A model generated the notes under the pieces. That model saw only the letters and a list, made by a program, of their open reading frames with translations. It was not told where the DNA came from and ran no database searches. Below are positions 32,856 through 41,387 of a stretch of 64,000 nt of DNA, in pieces. The stretch spans positions 682,001 through 746,000 of the forward strand of contig NZ_AP022617.1 of NCBI RefSeq assembly GCF_010731575.1. The letters are read 5' to 3'. Positions within the stretch are counted from its first letter, which is position 1, and each line of letters opens with the position of its first letter. A program made the position numbers and the translations under genes. This stretch comes from Mycolicibacterium monacense (GTDB taxonomy: Bacteria > Actinomycetota > Actinomycetes > Mycobacteriales > Mycobacteriaceae).

Positions 32856-33500
32856 TCAGTCGTCGTCCTCGACCAGTTCGCCCTCCCAGGCTTCCCTACC
32901 TTCGTGAATGGCGAACGCGGCGATGACGAAGCCAGCAACGGGGTCGAGCCAGGCGGCGCCGGTGAGCGCAAACAGGCCGACGCCGAGCAGCGTGGAAATG
33001 CTCAGCAGCACACAGATTTTGGTCTCGGCAGCGTCGGCGAGGATCAGGTTGTCCTTGAGCTGGGTACCGACCTTCTTCTTGGCGGCAGCCAGCACTGGCA
33101 TCACGATGATCGACGCCACCAGCAGACCGATGGCCAGCGGCGAGCTTTCGGGTTCCTCGCCGCCTATCAGGCTGCGGATGCCCTCGATGGTGACGTAGCC
33201 GGCGAGCAGGAAGAACGTGCTGGCGACCAGCTTGAGGGCGATGCGCTCCTTGCGTTCATCGGCGTGGCCGTGGCGCAGCCGCGCCGACAGCCGGAGAGCG
33301 ACCAGGACGGCGGCGATGGATTCGATGCCCGAGTCGATGCCGAACCCGACCACCGACACCAGCCCGGCCATCAGCCCGGCGGTGATGGCGACAGCGCCTT
33401 CGATGACGTTGTAGCCGACCGTGAACTGAGCCAGGCGCAGTCCCCGGCGGGTGAGCCGTTCGGTCTCGGCGGCGGTCAGCGTGGTGTCGGGTGTGCTCAT
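32856..33500 (-). CDS. CDF-type cation efflux transporter, copy 2
   Basis: Protein identical to the one encoded at 28360-29004: six helices, Asp56/Glu60 and Asp156/Glu159 as candidate ligands. It overlaps the second CmtR-like gene by ATGA. If the duplication is real, pump and sensor dosage are doubled. Confidence 0.8.
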   Translation of the reverse strand: MSTPDTTLTAAETERLTRRGLRLAQFTVGYNVIEGAVAITAGLMAGLVSVVGFGIDSGIESIAAVLVALRLSARLRHGHADERKERIALKLVASTFFLLAGYVTIEGIRSLIGGEEPESSPLAIGLLVASIIVMPVLAAAKKKVGTQLKDNLILADAAETKICVLLSISTLLGVGLFALTGAAWLDPVAGFVIAAFAIHEGREAWEGELVEDDD

Positions 33501-33862
33501 CAGGTCGTCCTGTCGGTGCCATAGGTCGGGCAGAGGGCGACGGCGTTGCCCGTCGCGGTGAGGAGGGTTTCAGCGGACGCCAGCAGGTCGAGCAACTCGG
33601 GGCGGGCAAGCGAATAGAACATCTGCCTGCCTTCGGGGCGTCCGTTGACCAGGCCACAGTCGCGCAGGCAGGCCAGGTGCGACGAAACCGTAGATTGCGG
33701 CAGGCCGAGCGCCCGCACTAGGTCAACTACCCGTGCTTCACCGCCAGCCAGGTGGCCGACGATGGCCAGCCGGGTCGGATCGGACAGGCCGTGGAACAAC
33801 GCGACCGCGCCCGCTAAGTCGTCGCGCGTGGCCGGAGGGACGCTACTACTTTTCATCGGCAT
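33500..33862 (-). CDS. ArsR/SmtB-family CmtR-like metal sensor, copy 2
   Basis: Protein identical to copy 1 with the same three cysteines (HLACLRDCG and the C-terminal ALCPTYG). The same TATCAT leaderless -10 precedes ATG 33862. Confidence 0.85.
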   Translation of the reverse strand: MPMKSSSVPPATRDDLAGAVALFHGLSDPTRLAIVGHLAGGEARVVDLVRALGLPQSTVSSHLACLRDCGLVNGRPEGRQMFYSLARPELLDLLASAETLLTATGNAVALCPTYGTDRTT

Positions 33863-33941
33863 TTCACGATGATAACTTCTCAACGAGATTAATCAACTTC
33901 TGCCGATGATAACGACGACAGCCGATGAGGCGAGGTATCCA

Positions 33942-34538
33942 ATGAAGCTCAACGCCATCGAACGGGCCGCGATGAACAACCCCATCCGCGCCGCCCACCA
34001 ACACCGCCGGGAAGCGGCGTGGTTCCGCCGTCTTGCCGGTGGCGACCTCGCGGGCCAAGACGTGCTCGAAGTCGGGTGCGGTCGCGGCGTCGGGGCCGAG
34101 GTCATCCTCGACCGGCTCCACGCCAACCGGGTCACCGCATTCGACCTTGACGACAGCATGGTCGAGCTTGCGCGCCGACGCCTACACAACCGTCCAGTGT
34201 CGCTCTCAGTCGGCGACGCCTGCGAGATCAAACAACCAGCCGCCAGCCAGGACACCGTGATCGACTTCGGCATCATCCACCACGTTCCGCAATGGCAGGA
34301 GGCCGTAGCCGAGATCGCCCGCGTGCTGCGCCCCGGCGGGCAACTGCTGTTCGAGGAGGTTCCGCGCCACATGCTTGAAACGTGGGCGTTCCGCACCTTC
34401 ACAGTGCACCCGCGCGAGAACCGTTTCGACGCAGCCGAGTTCGCCGCCGAACTGGCCCGCCACGGTCTGCACGGCACTGCGCGGATCGAGCAACATCTCG
34501 GCGGAATGCTGTTCGTCGGTGCTGCCCGAAAGTCTTGA
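33942..34538 (+). CDS. Class I SAM-dependent methyltransferase, copy 2
   Basis: Identical in sequence to the methyltransferase at 29446-30042, with the same divergent arrangement to the sensor gene. Confidence 0.82.
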   Translation: MKLNAIERAAMNNPIRAAHQHRREAAWFRRLAGGDLAGQDVLEVGCGRGVGAEVILDRLHANRVTAFDLDDSMVELARRRLHNRPVSLSVGDACEIKQPAASQDTVIDFGIIHHVPQWQEAVAEIARVLRPGGQLLFEEVPRHMLETWAFRTFTVHPRENRFDAAEFAAELARHGLHGTARIEQHLGGMLFVGAARKS

Positions 34539-34566
34539 ACCGGCCCGGCGGAGGTACGTTCAGTTT

Positions 34567-34581
34567 CCCGACGTTTACGGG
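34567..34581 (-). promoter_or_regulatory. Repeated operator-like motif, copy 4 (duplicate of copy 3)
   Basis: Same 15-mer as at 30071-30085, carried by the second copy of the 4.5-kb block. Confidence 0.6.
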
Positions 34582-34670
34582 TTATCTTCCTATCCCACAA
34601 CATATTTCGGGACACGCCGACGGCGTTAGCCTCGACCGTCGGTGCACGGTCGGCGTCTATGGTCGCCACT

Positions 34671-34904
34671 ATGCAGACCACATTCCTCACCGACCCTACG
34701 TCGCTGACCCCCGCGCAGTGGTCGGGTCGGTTGGCGGCGTACCTGGCGCGCGGTCGCGGCAACGATGACCCCGATGTCATTGCGTGTCGGGCGGCGCTGA
34801 GCTATTGGCGCGCCCGCCGCGCCATCGATGCCGAGGCGGGCCAGATCGCGCCGATCCACCTCGACGCTCTGACCGCCCGGTTGCGCGAGGCGGTGGCCCG
34901 ATGA
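34671..34904 (+). CDS. Hypothetical 77-residue protein, copy 2
   Basis: Identical to the product of 30175-30408. This copy heads the uninterrupted late-type operon that runs to the large terminase and its zinc-finger neighbour. The dyad and TATGGT -10 precede it as in copy 1. Confidence 0.62.
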   Translation: MQTTFLTDPTSLTPAQWSGRLAAYLARGRGNDDPDVIACRAALSYWRARRAIDAEAGQIAPIHLDALTARLREAVAR

Positions 34905-35614
34905 CCGCCATTCAGGCCGGGGTCATGGCGCGCAACCGCACACCCGCCGCGCTCGCCGCCCAACGCCCGCAGCCGCCGCGCACGTACACCCCGTCCGAAC
35001 ACCGCGAGCGGCGGCGCACCGGGCTGCCCGCCGCCCACTACGACGGCACCTGGTCGCTGGCCCGCGAGATCGCCGATGTCGTCGGCCCGTTGGCGCAGCG
35101 GATCGCCGCCGACGACCGGCCCACCCGGTTCATGCGCACCGCTGCCTCGGTGCCGTGGCTGGCCGAAGGCGTCCACGAGGCGGTCGGCGTCATCGTCGGG
35201 TGGGTGGCCGAGACGGATGCCCGCCGCCGCACCGCGCACCTGGCCGACGAGCCGGGCAAGCGCAAGTACGCCATGACCACATTGGTGGACCTCGCGCCGC
35301 GCCCGGCGCTGCCCGACATCGCCGACAAGGACATGGCGTCCGGTTCGTGGGCGGCGGCGGTGGTGGCGATGGCGATGGCCGTCGATGCCGCGTTCTCCGA
35401 CCTGCTCGCGCACTCTCATCCGCCCAACGCCGCCGCGCTGCGTGGCCAGCCTTCCCGCTCCGACCAACTGGCGCGGCTGTTGACCCGCACCATCGACCAC
35501 GCCGCCTTGGCGCTGGAACGGCGTCTCGACCGCGACGACCACGGCGACCACCACCCGACCGCCTCGACCGACGCCGACCGCGCCCGCGCCGAACTCGAAT
35601 CCCTTGGTGACACC
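34901..35614 (+). CDS. Hypothetical protein fused in frame to the structural-like gene, copy 2
   Basis: Copy 2 of the 239-residue protein. It is intact through the position broken in copy 1 (RPTRFMRTAASVPWLAEG). Loss of AG near 35608 removes its stop region, so it reads through ESLGDTMTTGLPD into the capsid-like protein as one 509-residue frame. In copy 1 the same place has a stop and an ATGA overlap, which is the normal operon arrangement. The fusion is therefore probably an indel artefact. Confidence 0.6.
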
Positions 35615-36430
35615 ATGACCACCGGCCTGCCCGACTTCCCCGCGACGACCCACACCGCGATGCTGCCAACGCATTTCGAGGTTCCGGCGGTGAACCCGGC
35701 CATCCCCGGCCTCTACGCCGCGACGTTCTGGACCGAGGTGGGCGCGGGCGAGCCGTCGCGTCACCTCAACGGCGTTGAGGTCCGTGGCCCGAACTACGGC
35801 GGTGCCGACGCTTCCGGCGTGTGGGGCGCGCCGTGGTGTTCGGTCCCGCCCATCGACAACGCCGAGCGCAAGGAGGGTCAGCGTCCGCCGATCTTGGACC
35901 CGTTCGACCCGATGACGGTGTGGGCGTATGACGAGTGCGACCTGACCGAGCCATCGCGGGCCGAGGTGCAGGCGCGTGCGGCGCAGGTGTTCCGGTTGGA
36001 GGAACAGCCGACGGTGGAGCGCGAGTTCGCCGCCCGGTTGCTGGTGGACGCCGCCGACCTTCCCGGCGGCATCGCCATCCGGCCCACCCTCAAGGAGGCT
36101 GTCGCCTACCTCGAAGGTGCGATGGCCGAGACGAACACCGTGGGGTTCTTCCACATCGGCGCGCATCTGCCCGCCATCGAGGCCGCGCTGTTCGCCAAGT
36201 CGGGGACGGCCCGGCTGTCGCCGTCGGGGCACACGTGGGTCGTCGGCGGCGGGTACGTCGCCGGGCTGGGCGACACTATCGTGGCGACCAGCCAGCCGTT
36301 CGGCTGGCGCGACGAGGTGCAGGTTCGCACCGCGATTGACGAGCGGCACAACACCTTCGCCGCCCTCGCCGAACGCACCGTCCTGGTGGGTTACGAGGCT
36401 GTCGTGGCGGCGGTGACGGCGACGCCGTGA
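35615..36430 (+). CDS. Probable phage structural (capsid-like) protein, copy 2
   Basis: Sequence identical to the protein at 31120-31935. Here it is joined upstream by the 2-bp deletion to the hypothetical protein. It overlaps the zinc-finger gene by GTGA and leads into the terminase genes. Confidence 0.5.
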   Translation: MTTGLPDFPATTHTAMLPTHFEVPAVNPAIPGLYAATFWTEVGAGEPSRHLNGVEVRGPNYGGADASGVWGAPWCSVPPIDNAERKEGQRPPILDPFDPMTVWAYDECDLTEPSRAEVQARAAQVFRLEEQPTVEREFAARLLVDAADLPGGIAIRPTLKEAVAYLEGAMAETNTVGFFHIGAHLPAIEAALFAKSGTARLSPSGHTWVVGGGYVAGLGDTIVATSQPFGWRDEVQVRTAIDERHNTFAALAERTVLVGYEAVVAAVTATP

Positions 36431-36765
36431 CCACGATGACCGCCGAACCCGAAGCCGACACGATGACCGCCACCGACGACGGCATCGCCGTCTGCTGGCG
36501 CTGCGGTGGGCCGTGCCTGACCTACAAGGGATCGGTCCACGGTTGGACGTGCACGGCGTGTCTGGACGCCTACCTCGATGCGGGCGCGGCGCGGTGGGCT
36601 GTCCGCATGGCCAAGGAGCGCGAGAAGAACGCGCGGAAACTGTTGCTACGCAACGACTCAGAGTCTCCCGTGTCGGCGAACGGTCGGGGTCGGGACGGTG
36701 GTGGACCGGATGTGTTCCGCACCGCTGTCCCGGCGTCGGCCACCACCTCCGACGCGCCGCAATGA
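36427..36765 (+). CDS. Zinc-finger (CxxC...CxxC) protein
   Basis: A 112-residue protein. CWRCGGPC near residues 22-29 and CTACL near 41-45 form a probable zinc knuckle, followed by a basic helix (RMAKEREKNARKLLLRN) and a disordered tail. The GTG start overlaps the capsid-like stop. The right edge of the duplicated block lies at codon 17. Role unknown; small zinc fingers are common in actinophage genomes. Confidence 0.65.
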   Translation: MTTMTAEPEADTMTATDDGIAVCWRCGGPCLTYKGSVHGWTCTACLDAYLDAGAARWAVRMAKEREKNARKLLLRNDSESPVSANGRGRDGGGPDVFRTAVPASATTSDAPQ

Positions 36766-36790
36766 CCACCACACCCGAAGGGACAGACCG

Positions 36791-37348
36791 ATGACCGGCA
36801 CCACCAATGCCCGCCGACGCCCGTTGACGATGGCCGACCTCACCACGCGCGAACGGCATCACCTCGAAGTGTGCGTTCACGAAGCGGCCCACGCCGTCGC
36901 TGGTGTCGCCCTCGGCGGCGAACTCCGCAGCGCGGTGGTGTCCAACAGTCGCGTGTGGGGTGTCGATGGTCTCGCCTCGTTCGCCGACACGCCCCACGGG
37001 CGTGACCCCGAGATCGCGTATGCGGGGCCGTGGGCGCAGGCGAAGTTCCGCGCCGGTGGCCGTGACAACCGCCCGACGCAGCGCCAGGTGTTCGCGATCC
37101 TCAACGCGGGCGGCTATAAGGACGACCGGATGCTGATCGCTTCCGGCGGCACGCATCTCGGGCACGCCGTCACCCCGCTGGTCGAGCGGACATGGCCCGC
37201 CGTCATCCGCGTGGCCCGACGGCTCTACGACACCGGGGAGGCGACCCACACTGACGTGTGCGCGGCGTTGGGCATCACCGACGGCGGCGGGCCGGGCAGT
37301 TCGCAACTCGCGGGGCTGCGGGCCGGTATGCGTCCGGTTCCCGCATGA
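36791..37348 (+). CDS. HExxH protein resembling the FtsH peptidase (M41) domain
   Basis: A 185-residue protein. HHLEVCVHEAAHAVAGVALGGEL contains HExxH (His30, Glu31, His34) in the form HEAAHAVAG, as in the peptidase domain of FtsH-like M41 enzymes and in several phage proteins of unknown role. The AAA domain of FtsH is absent, so it would be a free-standing metalloprotease-like protein. In a late operon it might process structural or host proteins, but this is inference. It starts at ATG 36791. Confidence 0.62.
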   Translation: MTGTTNARRRPLTMADLTTRERHHLEVCVHEAAHAVAGVALGGELRSAVVSNSRVWGVDGLASFADTPHGRDPEIAYAGPWAQAKFRAGGRDNRPTQRQVFAILNAGGYKDDRMLIASGGTHLGHAVTPLVERTWPAVIRVARRLYDTGEATHTDVCAALGITDGGGPGSSQLAGLRAGMRPVPA

Positions 37349-37417
37349 CCTAACCGACGACCACAACCACGCAGGGACTCCACCTCACCCAACGACGACA
37401 CACCCGAGGAGCCCACC

Positions 37418-37687
37418 GTGACAACCCCCACCGCCACCCCGTCAGTTGACCCGTTCCACGACTTCTGGCTGCCGGACTACTGCCCCCGGTGCAACCCGGC
37501 GGGTCATCACGCCGACCGCTGCGTGCGCCTGGCCACCCAAACCGAGCCGGATGCCGTCACCTGGCGCGGCGGCAGAGGGTTGGTGTGCGACTACGTGTGC
37601 GACGGCTGCGGGCACCAGTGGCGGCGGGCCGACCTGTGGACCGCCGAGTGTGCCGGTTTCAATCCCAAGCAACGGAGGGCCGCGTGA
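37418..37687 (+). CDS. Zinc-ribbon-like small protein
   Basis: An 89-residue protein with CPRCNPAGHHADRC and, later, CDYVCDGCGHQWRR, a probable zinc ribbon. GAGGAG precedes the GTG start. Its stop overlaps the start of the large terminase (GTGA). Possibly a DNA-packaging or nucleic-acid-binding accessory. Confidence 0.65.
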   Translation: MTTPTATPSVDPFHDFWLPDYCPRCNPAGHHADRCVRLATQTEPDAVTWRGGRGLVCDYVCDGCGHQWRRADLWTAECAGFNPKQRRAA

Positions 37688-39216
37688 CCGCGACGACCGA
37701 CCGCCGACGCGACCCCATCGTGTCGATGACCGCCGCCCGTGCCATCGCGTCAGCGCGCCAACGGCGGCGGCCCGCGACCCCGGCGGAATTGGCCCGGCGG
37801 CTCATTCCCGGCTACGTGGTCACCCCGGCCATCAAGCTGCTGTCCGACGAACTGGTGCGCGCGGTGGAGATGCCGGACGCCCGGCTGATCGTGACCATGC
37901 CGCCCAGGACCGGCAAGTCGGTGCTCACCTCGCAGGTGCTCCCGGTGTGGCTGCTGTCGCGCGACCCCGACGCCGAGGTCATCGTGAAGTCCTACGGCGA
38001 CGCCCTGGCCGAGGAGCACAGCGCCGCCGCCCGACGGCTGATCGCCGAGAACCCCGCCGTCGTCGGCATCGAGTTGGCGGCGGACAAGCAGGCTGTCGGT
38101 CGGTGGCGGGTGGCCGGACACCGGGGCGGCATGTTGGCGGGCGGAATCCTGTCCAGCACCACCGGGTTCGGCGCGTCGGTGCTGCTGGTCGATGACCCGG
38201 TGAAGGGTGCGCAGGAGGCCGACTCGGACGCCTACCGGCGGCGGCTCACCGCCGAGTTCAAGGCCAGCCTGATGACCCGGCTGATGCCCGGCGCGTCGGC
38301 CATCGTCGTGCTCACGCGGTGGCACCCCGACGACCTCGCCGGGTCGCTGCTCGCCGAACCCGGCAGCCGGTGGCGGTGTGTGAACATCCCGGCCATCAGC
38401 ACCGCCGGGGTGCCCGACGCGCTGGGCCGCGAACGCAGCGGCGTGGCTATGACCAGCGCGGTGGGGCGCACCGCCGAGCAGTTCCGCGAGATCAAGTCCG
38501 AGGTCGGGTCGCGGGCATGGGCCGCAATGTATTTGGGCACCCCCACGACGCCCGAGGGCGGGCTGATTAAGGCGGCGTGGATCGACACGTGGCGGTTGCC
38601 CGCCGCCCCGCCGGGGACGGTCAAGATCGTCGTCGGCGTGGACCCCGCCGACTCCGGCGAGGGCGACGAGACCGGCATCATCGCCGCCGCGCTGACCGCC
38701 GACGGGGTGGTGGCGCTCATCGCCGACGTGTCGGCCCGGATGACATCGGACGCCTGGGCGGTGCGCGCCGTGCAACTCGCCGCAGACGTGGGTGCGTCAG
38801 AGATCGCGGTGGAGGCGTTTGCGGCGCGGGCCACCTACACCCGGCTCGTCACCGAGGTGCTGGCCCGGTTCCGCGTGGACCGGCCCATCCGCGTCACCGG
38901 GTGGCCACCCAAGGGCACCGACCGGGGCAAGGGCGACGCTGTGGCCCGTTCCACCGGCCTGCTCGCCGCGCTGGAAACCGGACGCGCACGGGTGGCGGGG
39001 TTCCTGCCGGACTTCGAGGCGCAGGCCGTGACGTGGGAAGCCGGGCAGCACCAGCCTGACCGGGTGGCGGCGGCGGTGGTGGCCTACGACGTACTGGCCC
39101 ACGCCATCACCGAACCCATCAGAATCGTCAGCCCCATGGACGTCGCCCGCCGCGCGCGGGAGGGCAAGGTGCCACCGCCGCCGCAGTGGATGACGCGCCA
39201 GATCGGTGGGCGATGA
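37684..39216 (+). CDS. Phage terminase large subunit
   Basis: A 510-residue packaging motor. The N-terminal ATPase has Walker A PPRTGKS at 73-79 and Walker B VLLVDD at 166-171; VLTRWHPDDL is the typical coupling motif. The C-terminal RNase H-like nuclease has its first Asp at 320 in VGVDPADSGEGDETGI. Length and motif order are complete, so it looks functional. It would package DNA into heads together with a small subunit. In this element the heads would have to come from a helper phage unless the capsid-like protein suffices. GTG 37684 overlaps the preceding gene. Confidence 0.93.
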   Translation: MTATTDRRRDPIVSMTAARAIASARQRRRPATPAELARRLIPGYVVTPAIKLLSDELVRAVEMPDARLIVTMPPRTGKSVLTSQVLPVWLLSRDPDAEVIVKSYGDALAEEHSAAARRLIAENPAVVGIELAADKQAVGRWRVAGHRGGMLAGGILSSTTGFGASVLLVDDPVKGAQEADSDAYRRRLTAEFKASLMTRLMPGASAIVVLTRWHPDDLAGSLLAEPGSRWRCVNIPAISTAGVPDALGRERSGVAMTSAVGRTAEQFREIKSEVGSRAWAAMYLGTPTTPEGGLIKAAWIDTWRLPAAPPGTVKIVVGVDPADSGEGDETGIIAAALTADGVVALIADVSARMTSDAWAVRAVQLAADVGASEIAVEAFAARATYTRLVTEVLARFRVDRPIRVTGWPPKGTDRGKGDAVARSTGLLAALETGRARVAGFLPDFEAQAVTWEAGQHQPDRVAAAVVAYDVLAHAITEPIRIVSPMDVARRAREGKVPPPPQWMTRQIGGR

Positions 39217-39515
39217 CAGGCTGCATTGCCACCGCGCGCACCGTCGGCCCGTCCGGCGGCGGGGGACTGGCCAGGGCGGGCCGGGCGAAGCTGCGCACCG
39301 ACTTAACCCATCCCGCGACCGCCGCGGAGCCCGCCGGTTGCTACTGCGCCCGATGCTGCCCAGAACCGTTGACCGACATCGAGGCTCAGCGCGCACTACG
39401 CCATGTGTCGAATCAGGACGCGGTGGCCTACGCGCGGGGCGACGTGACGGTGGTCCGCCTTCGCGGCTGCGACGAATGCGGTGGGTGGGTGCCGACGTTC
39501 ACCGAGGTCGCCTAG
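39213..39515 (+). CDS. Cysteine-rich zinc-finger protein
   Basis: A 100-residue protein with CYCARCCPEPL in the middle and CDECGGWVP near the end, likely one zinc site. The ATGA overlap with the terminase makes it the last gene of the late-type operon. Function unknown. Confidence 0.6.
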   Translation: MTGCIATARTVGPSGGGGLARAGRAKLRTDLTHPATAAEPAGCYCARCCPEPLTDIEAQRALRHVSNQDAVAYARGDVTVVRLRGCDECGGWVPTFTEVA

Positions 39516-39551
39516 TCGGCTGAGTCTTATCCGGGAGTCCGAGGGTGCGCA

Positions 39552-40022
39552 TTATGTGCGGGCGAACGCCCAGCCATTCGTCCGCACGTAGTCGAAGAAC
39601 TTCATCGTTGCAACTGAGTGCTCATCGGCGATATTCGGAATCTTCTGATTCTTGTCGTCCGTGTTCGGACCTTTGCGGCTCTCCTCGGTGACGATGACTG
39701 ACCGCTCCGCCTTTGCGTGAGCAACAACGAACGGATCAGCCTCGTTGAGTTGGCCCTGCACCCACCCAGGATGGGCACGGGCAATTTCTGCAACCGTCGT
39801 CAACTCAGCACCGGAGACCGCACAGACGAACCCCGGTAGGTCCTTCGCCCACTTATGGAGATCGTCGCCGCCGCGCTTTATCTCACGGAGAACCGCCTCG
39901 CATACACAGCTATCCTGCGATGAGACTGACGCCTCGATGCTCTCCCAAAGTCCTGGAAAAATATCTCGCGGATAGTTCCGTTGCAAACCGATGAGGATAT
40001 TCGTGTCGAGCGTGAATTTCAT
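39552..40022 (-). CDS. PIN-domain protein (DUF4411-like), probable toxin
   Basis: A 156-residue protein. It starts MKFTLDTNILIGLQRNYP (PIN acidic residue Asp6), has the acidic residues in CEAVLREIKRGGDD and NEADPFVVAHA, and ends in a conserved NIADEHSV segment. PIN proteins of this type are RNases that pair with XRE-ImmA-like antitoxins. Its start overlaps the stop of the upstream regulator gene by ATGA, so antitoxin is translated first. GC content is visibly lower than in neighbouring genes, suggesting separate acquisition. Confidence 0.8.
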   Translation of the reverse strand: MKFTLDTNILIGLQRNYPRDIFPGLWESIEASVSSQDSCVCEAVLREIKRGGDDLHKWAKDLPGFVCAVSGAELTTVAEIARAHPGWVQGQLNEADPFVVAHAKAERSVIVTEESRKGPNTDDKNQKIPNIADEHSVATMKFFDYVRTNGWAFART

Positions 40023-41146
40023 TCAGCGCCGCCGGTTCGGTAATACTCATCGAGCATCTGCTCAACCATCGGCAGACGTGCGTTGAGCAGGTAGGTCGCA
40101 TCCACCAGATCGACCCGGCGATCTTCGAGAGCGCGCGCAATCGTGCCGATGTAACTCGGCCCCAGATCGCGATAGCGGAGTCGCCAAGGCGGCACGAACC
40201 CCGTGCCCTGTTTCTGCGCTTGTCGAGCCTGCTCCCACTGTTCTTCGCTCGCCGCTCTGATGCCATCGAGATCGCTGTCGGAGATGAACCCAAGCCTGCG
40301 CAGCCGAACTGCCGCCGCTAACGCACTCACCTTGAAATGCCGCGCCAGGTGGTCGGCAACCTTGCCAGGTTCCACGTCATCCAGAATGTTCATTCGCACC
40401 GCAGTCTCCGGCATAAGGAAAGCAGCGGAGAAATTGTTGGCGAGCGCCTCCTCGTTCACGGTCTCCCGTAGCGCACACAGCCCGCTAGTTCTGTTGATTA
40501 GGTGTGCGACCTCATGAAATAGGGTGAATGTGCGCCCGGCTGGGCTATCACCCCCGTTAACAATCACCACGGGCAATTCATCATGATGAACGGACAGCCC
40601 TCGGAAGGTTTCGAGTGGTATTTTCGTCGTCTGAAGAACGAGAATTCCGTTGTCTTCGAGTAGTCCGCGCCAGAAACTGAACACCTGATTGTTGGAGGAT
40701 TCAGGGGGTACGAATGTGTCGGTGAGGCCGAATTTCCCCCGCAGATCAGATGCGCGCTCAGCGATGGTTTCCCAGGTGACGGGTCCGACCTCCACGCGGC
40801 GCTCGGGACGGCCGCCAAGTTCGAGCATCGCATCTCGGTGTTGCTCCGCCCGGCGCATCTCCTTCGCCAGGTCCGGCGGAAGACTTCCGTCGGACCGCCC
40901 TCGGAAGTCTGCGGTGTCCGGCACATCAGATGCAGCGGGCGGCGGCGCGAAGAAGAAACCCAATGGTCGGTCGAGCTTCCCTGCCATGAGGGTTAGCTGC
41001 CGGAAGGTCGGTTCCGCGTCGCCGGACTCGAACTCGATGACTCGGGACGGTTTGACGTTCATGGCGCGAGCAAGGTCGTCCACCGTCACACGGCTGGTCT
41101 CGCGCGCCCACGTCAGGGCGGACGGATCAATGGGTGCTCGGGCCAC
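40019..41146 (-). CDS. XRE HTH fused to ImmA/IrrE metallopeptidase-like domain, probable antitoxin/regulator
   Basis: A 375-residue protein. An N-terminal XRE helix-turn-helix (TWARETSRVTVDDLARAMNVKPSRVIEFESG, residues 12-43) is followed by an ImmA/IrrE domain with the zinc motif FTLFHEVAHLIN (HExxH) and ETVNEEALANNFSAAFLMP. Such fusions act as antitoxins of PIN (DUF4411) toxins, or as regulators that cleave a repressor during phage induction. The GTG at 41146 is preceded by a G-rich stretch. Being next to attR, it may stabilise the element or act as its lysogeny-type switch; both are inference. Confidence 0.82.
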   Translation of the reverse strand: MARAPIDPSALTWARETSRVTVDDLARAMNVKPSRVIEFESGDAEPTFRQLTLMAGKLDRPLGFFFAPPPAASDVPDTADFRGRSDGSLPPDLAKEMRRAEQHRDAMLELGGRPERRVEVGPVTWETIAERASDLRGKFGLTDTFVPPESSNNQVFSFWRGLLEDNGILVLQTTKIPLETFRGLSVHHDELPVVIVNGGDSPAGRTFTLFHEVAHLINRTSGLCALRETVNEEALANNFSAAFLMPETAVRMNILDDVEPGKVADHLARHFKVSALAAAVRLRRLGFISDSDLDGIRAASEEQWEQARQAQKQGTGFVPPWRLRYRDLGPSYIGTIARALEDRRVDLVDATYLLNARLPMVEQMLDEYYRTGGAE

Positions 41147-41387
41147 TATCCACCCCCCTGTTCACTGCGCCGCTGGCCCAAACTCTGCCAGTCCGAGCAA
41201 TATTAGGGGTAACGCCCGACGGCTCGCCGCCCGTTCGCCGACGTTTAAGCCTGGCGGCAACATGATGACTGGCAGCGCACCGTCAACCTGGTCACGTCGC
41301 GTGTCCGGCTCCCGCCAGGGACAACGGTCGTCTGAACGCTTATCTTGCACGTATATCGCACGCCGCAGTCAAAAATAGGGTCTGACC
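41147..41387. other. Non-coding right end of the element
   Basis: The 241 bp between the XRE-ImmA start and attR hold no convincing gene. A fragment GACGTTTA near 41240 recalls the element's operator motif but is incomplete. AT-rich stretches near 41340-41380 may contain integrase arm sites. Confidence 0.4.

Larger units (their letters stand above)
31982..36476. repeat. Tandem duplication, copy 2 (4,495 bp)
   Basis: Second copy of 27483-31981, four bases shorter net. Relative to copy 1 it lacks GC near 32273, one A near 32529 and AG near 35608, and has one extra C near 35127. Each copy is therefore broken at different genes, and a consensus of both restores every frame. Confidence 0.95.

Noticed and set aside
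31120..36430. A genuine 509-residue fusion of the hypothetical and capsid-like proteins
   Set aside because: The other copy has a stop and an ATGA overlap at the same point; the fusion depends on a 2-bp deletion in one copy only.
22954..41146. Integrative conjugative element
   Set aside because: No relaxase, FtsK/TraB-type translocase or secretion genes were seen, while a phage terminase is present.
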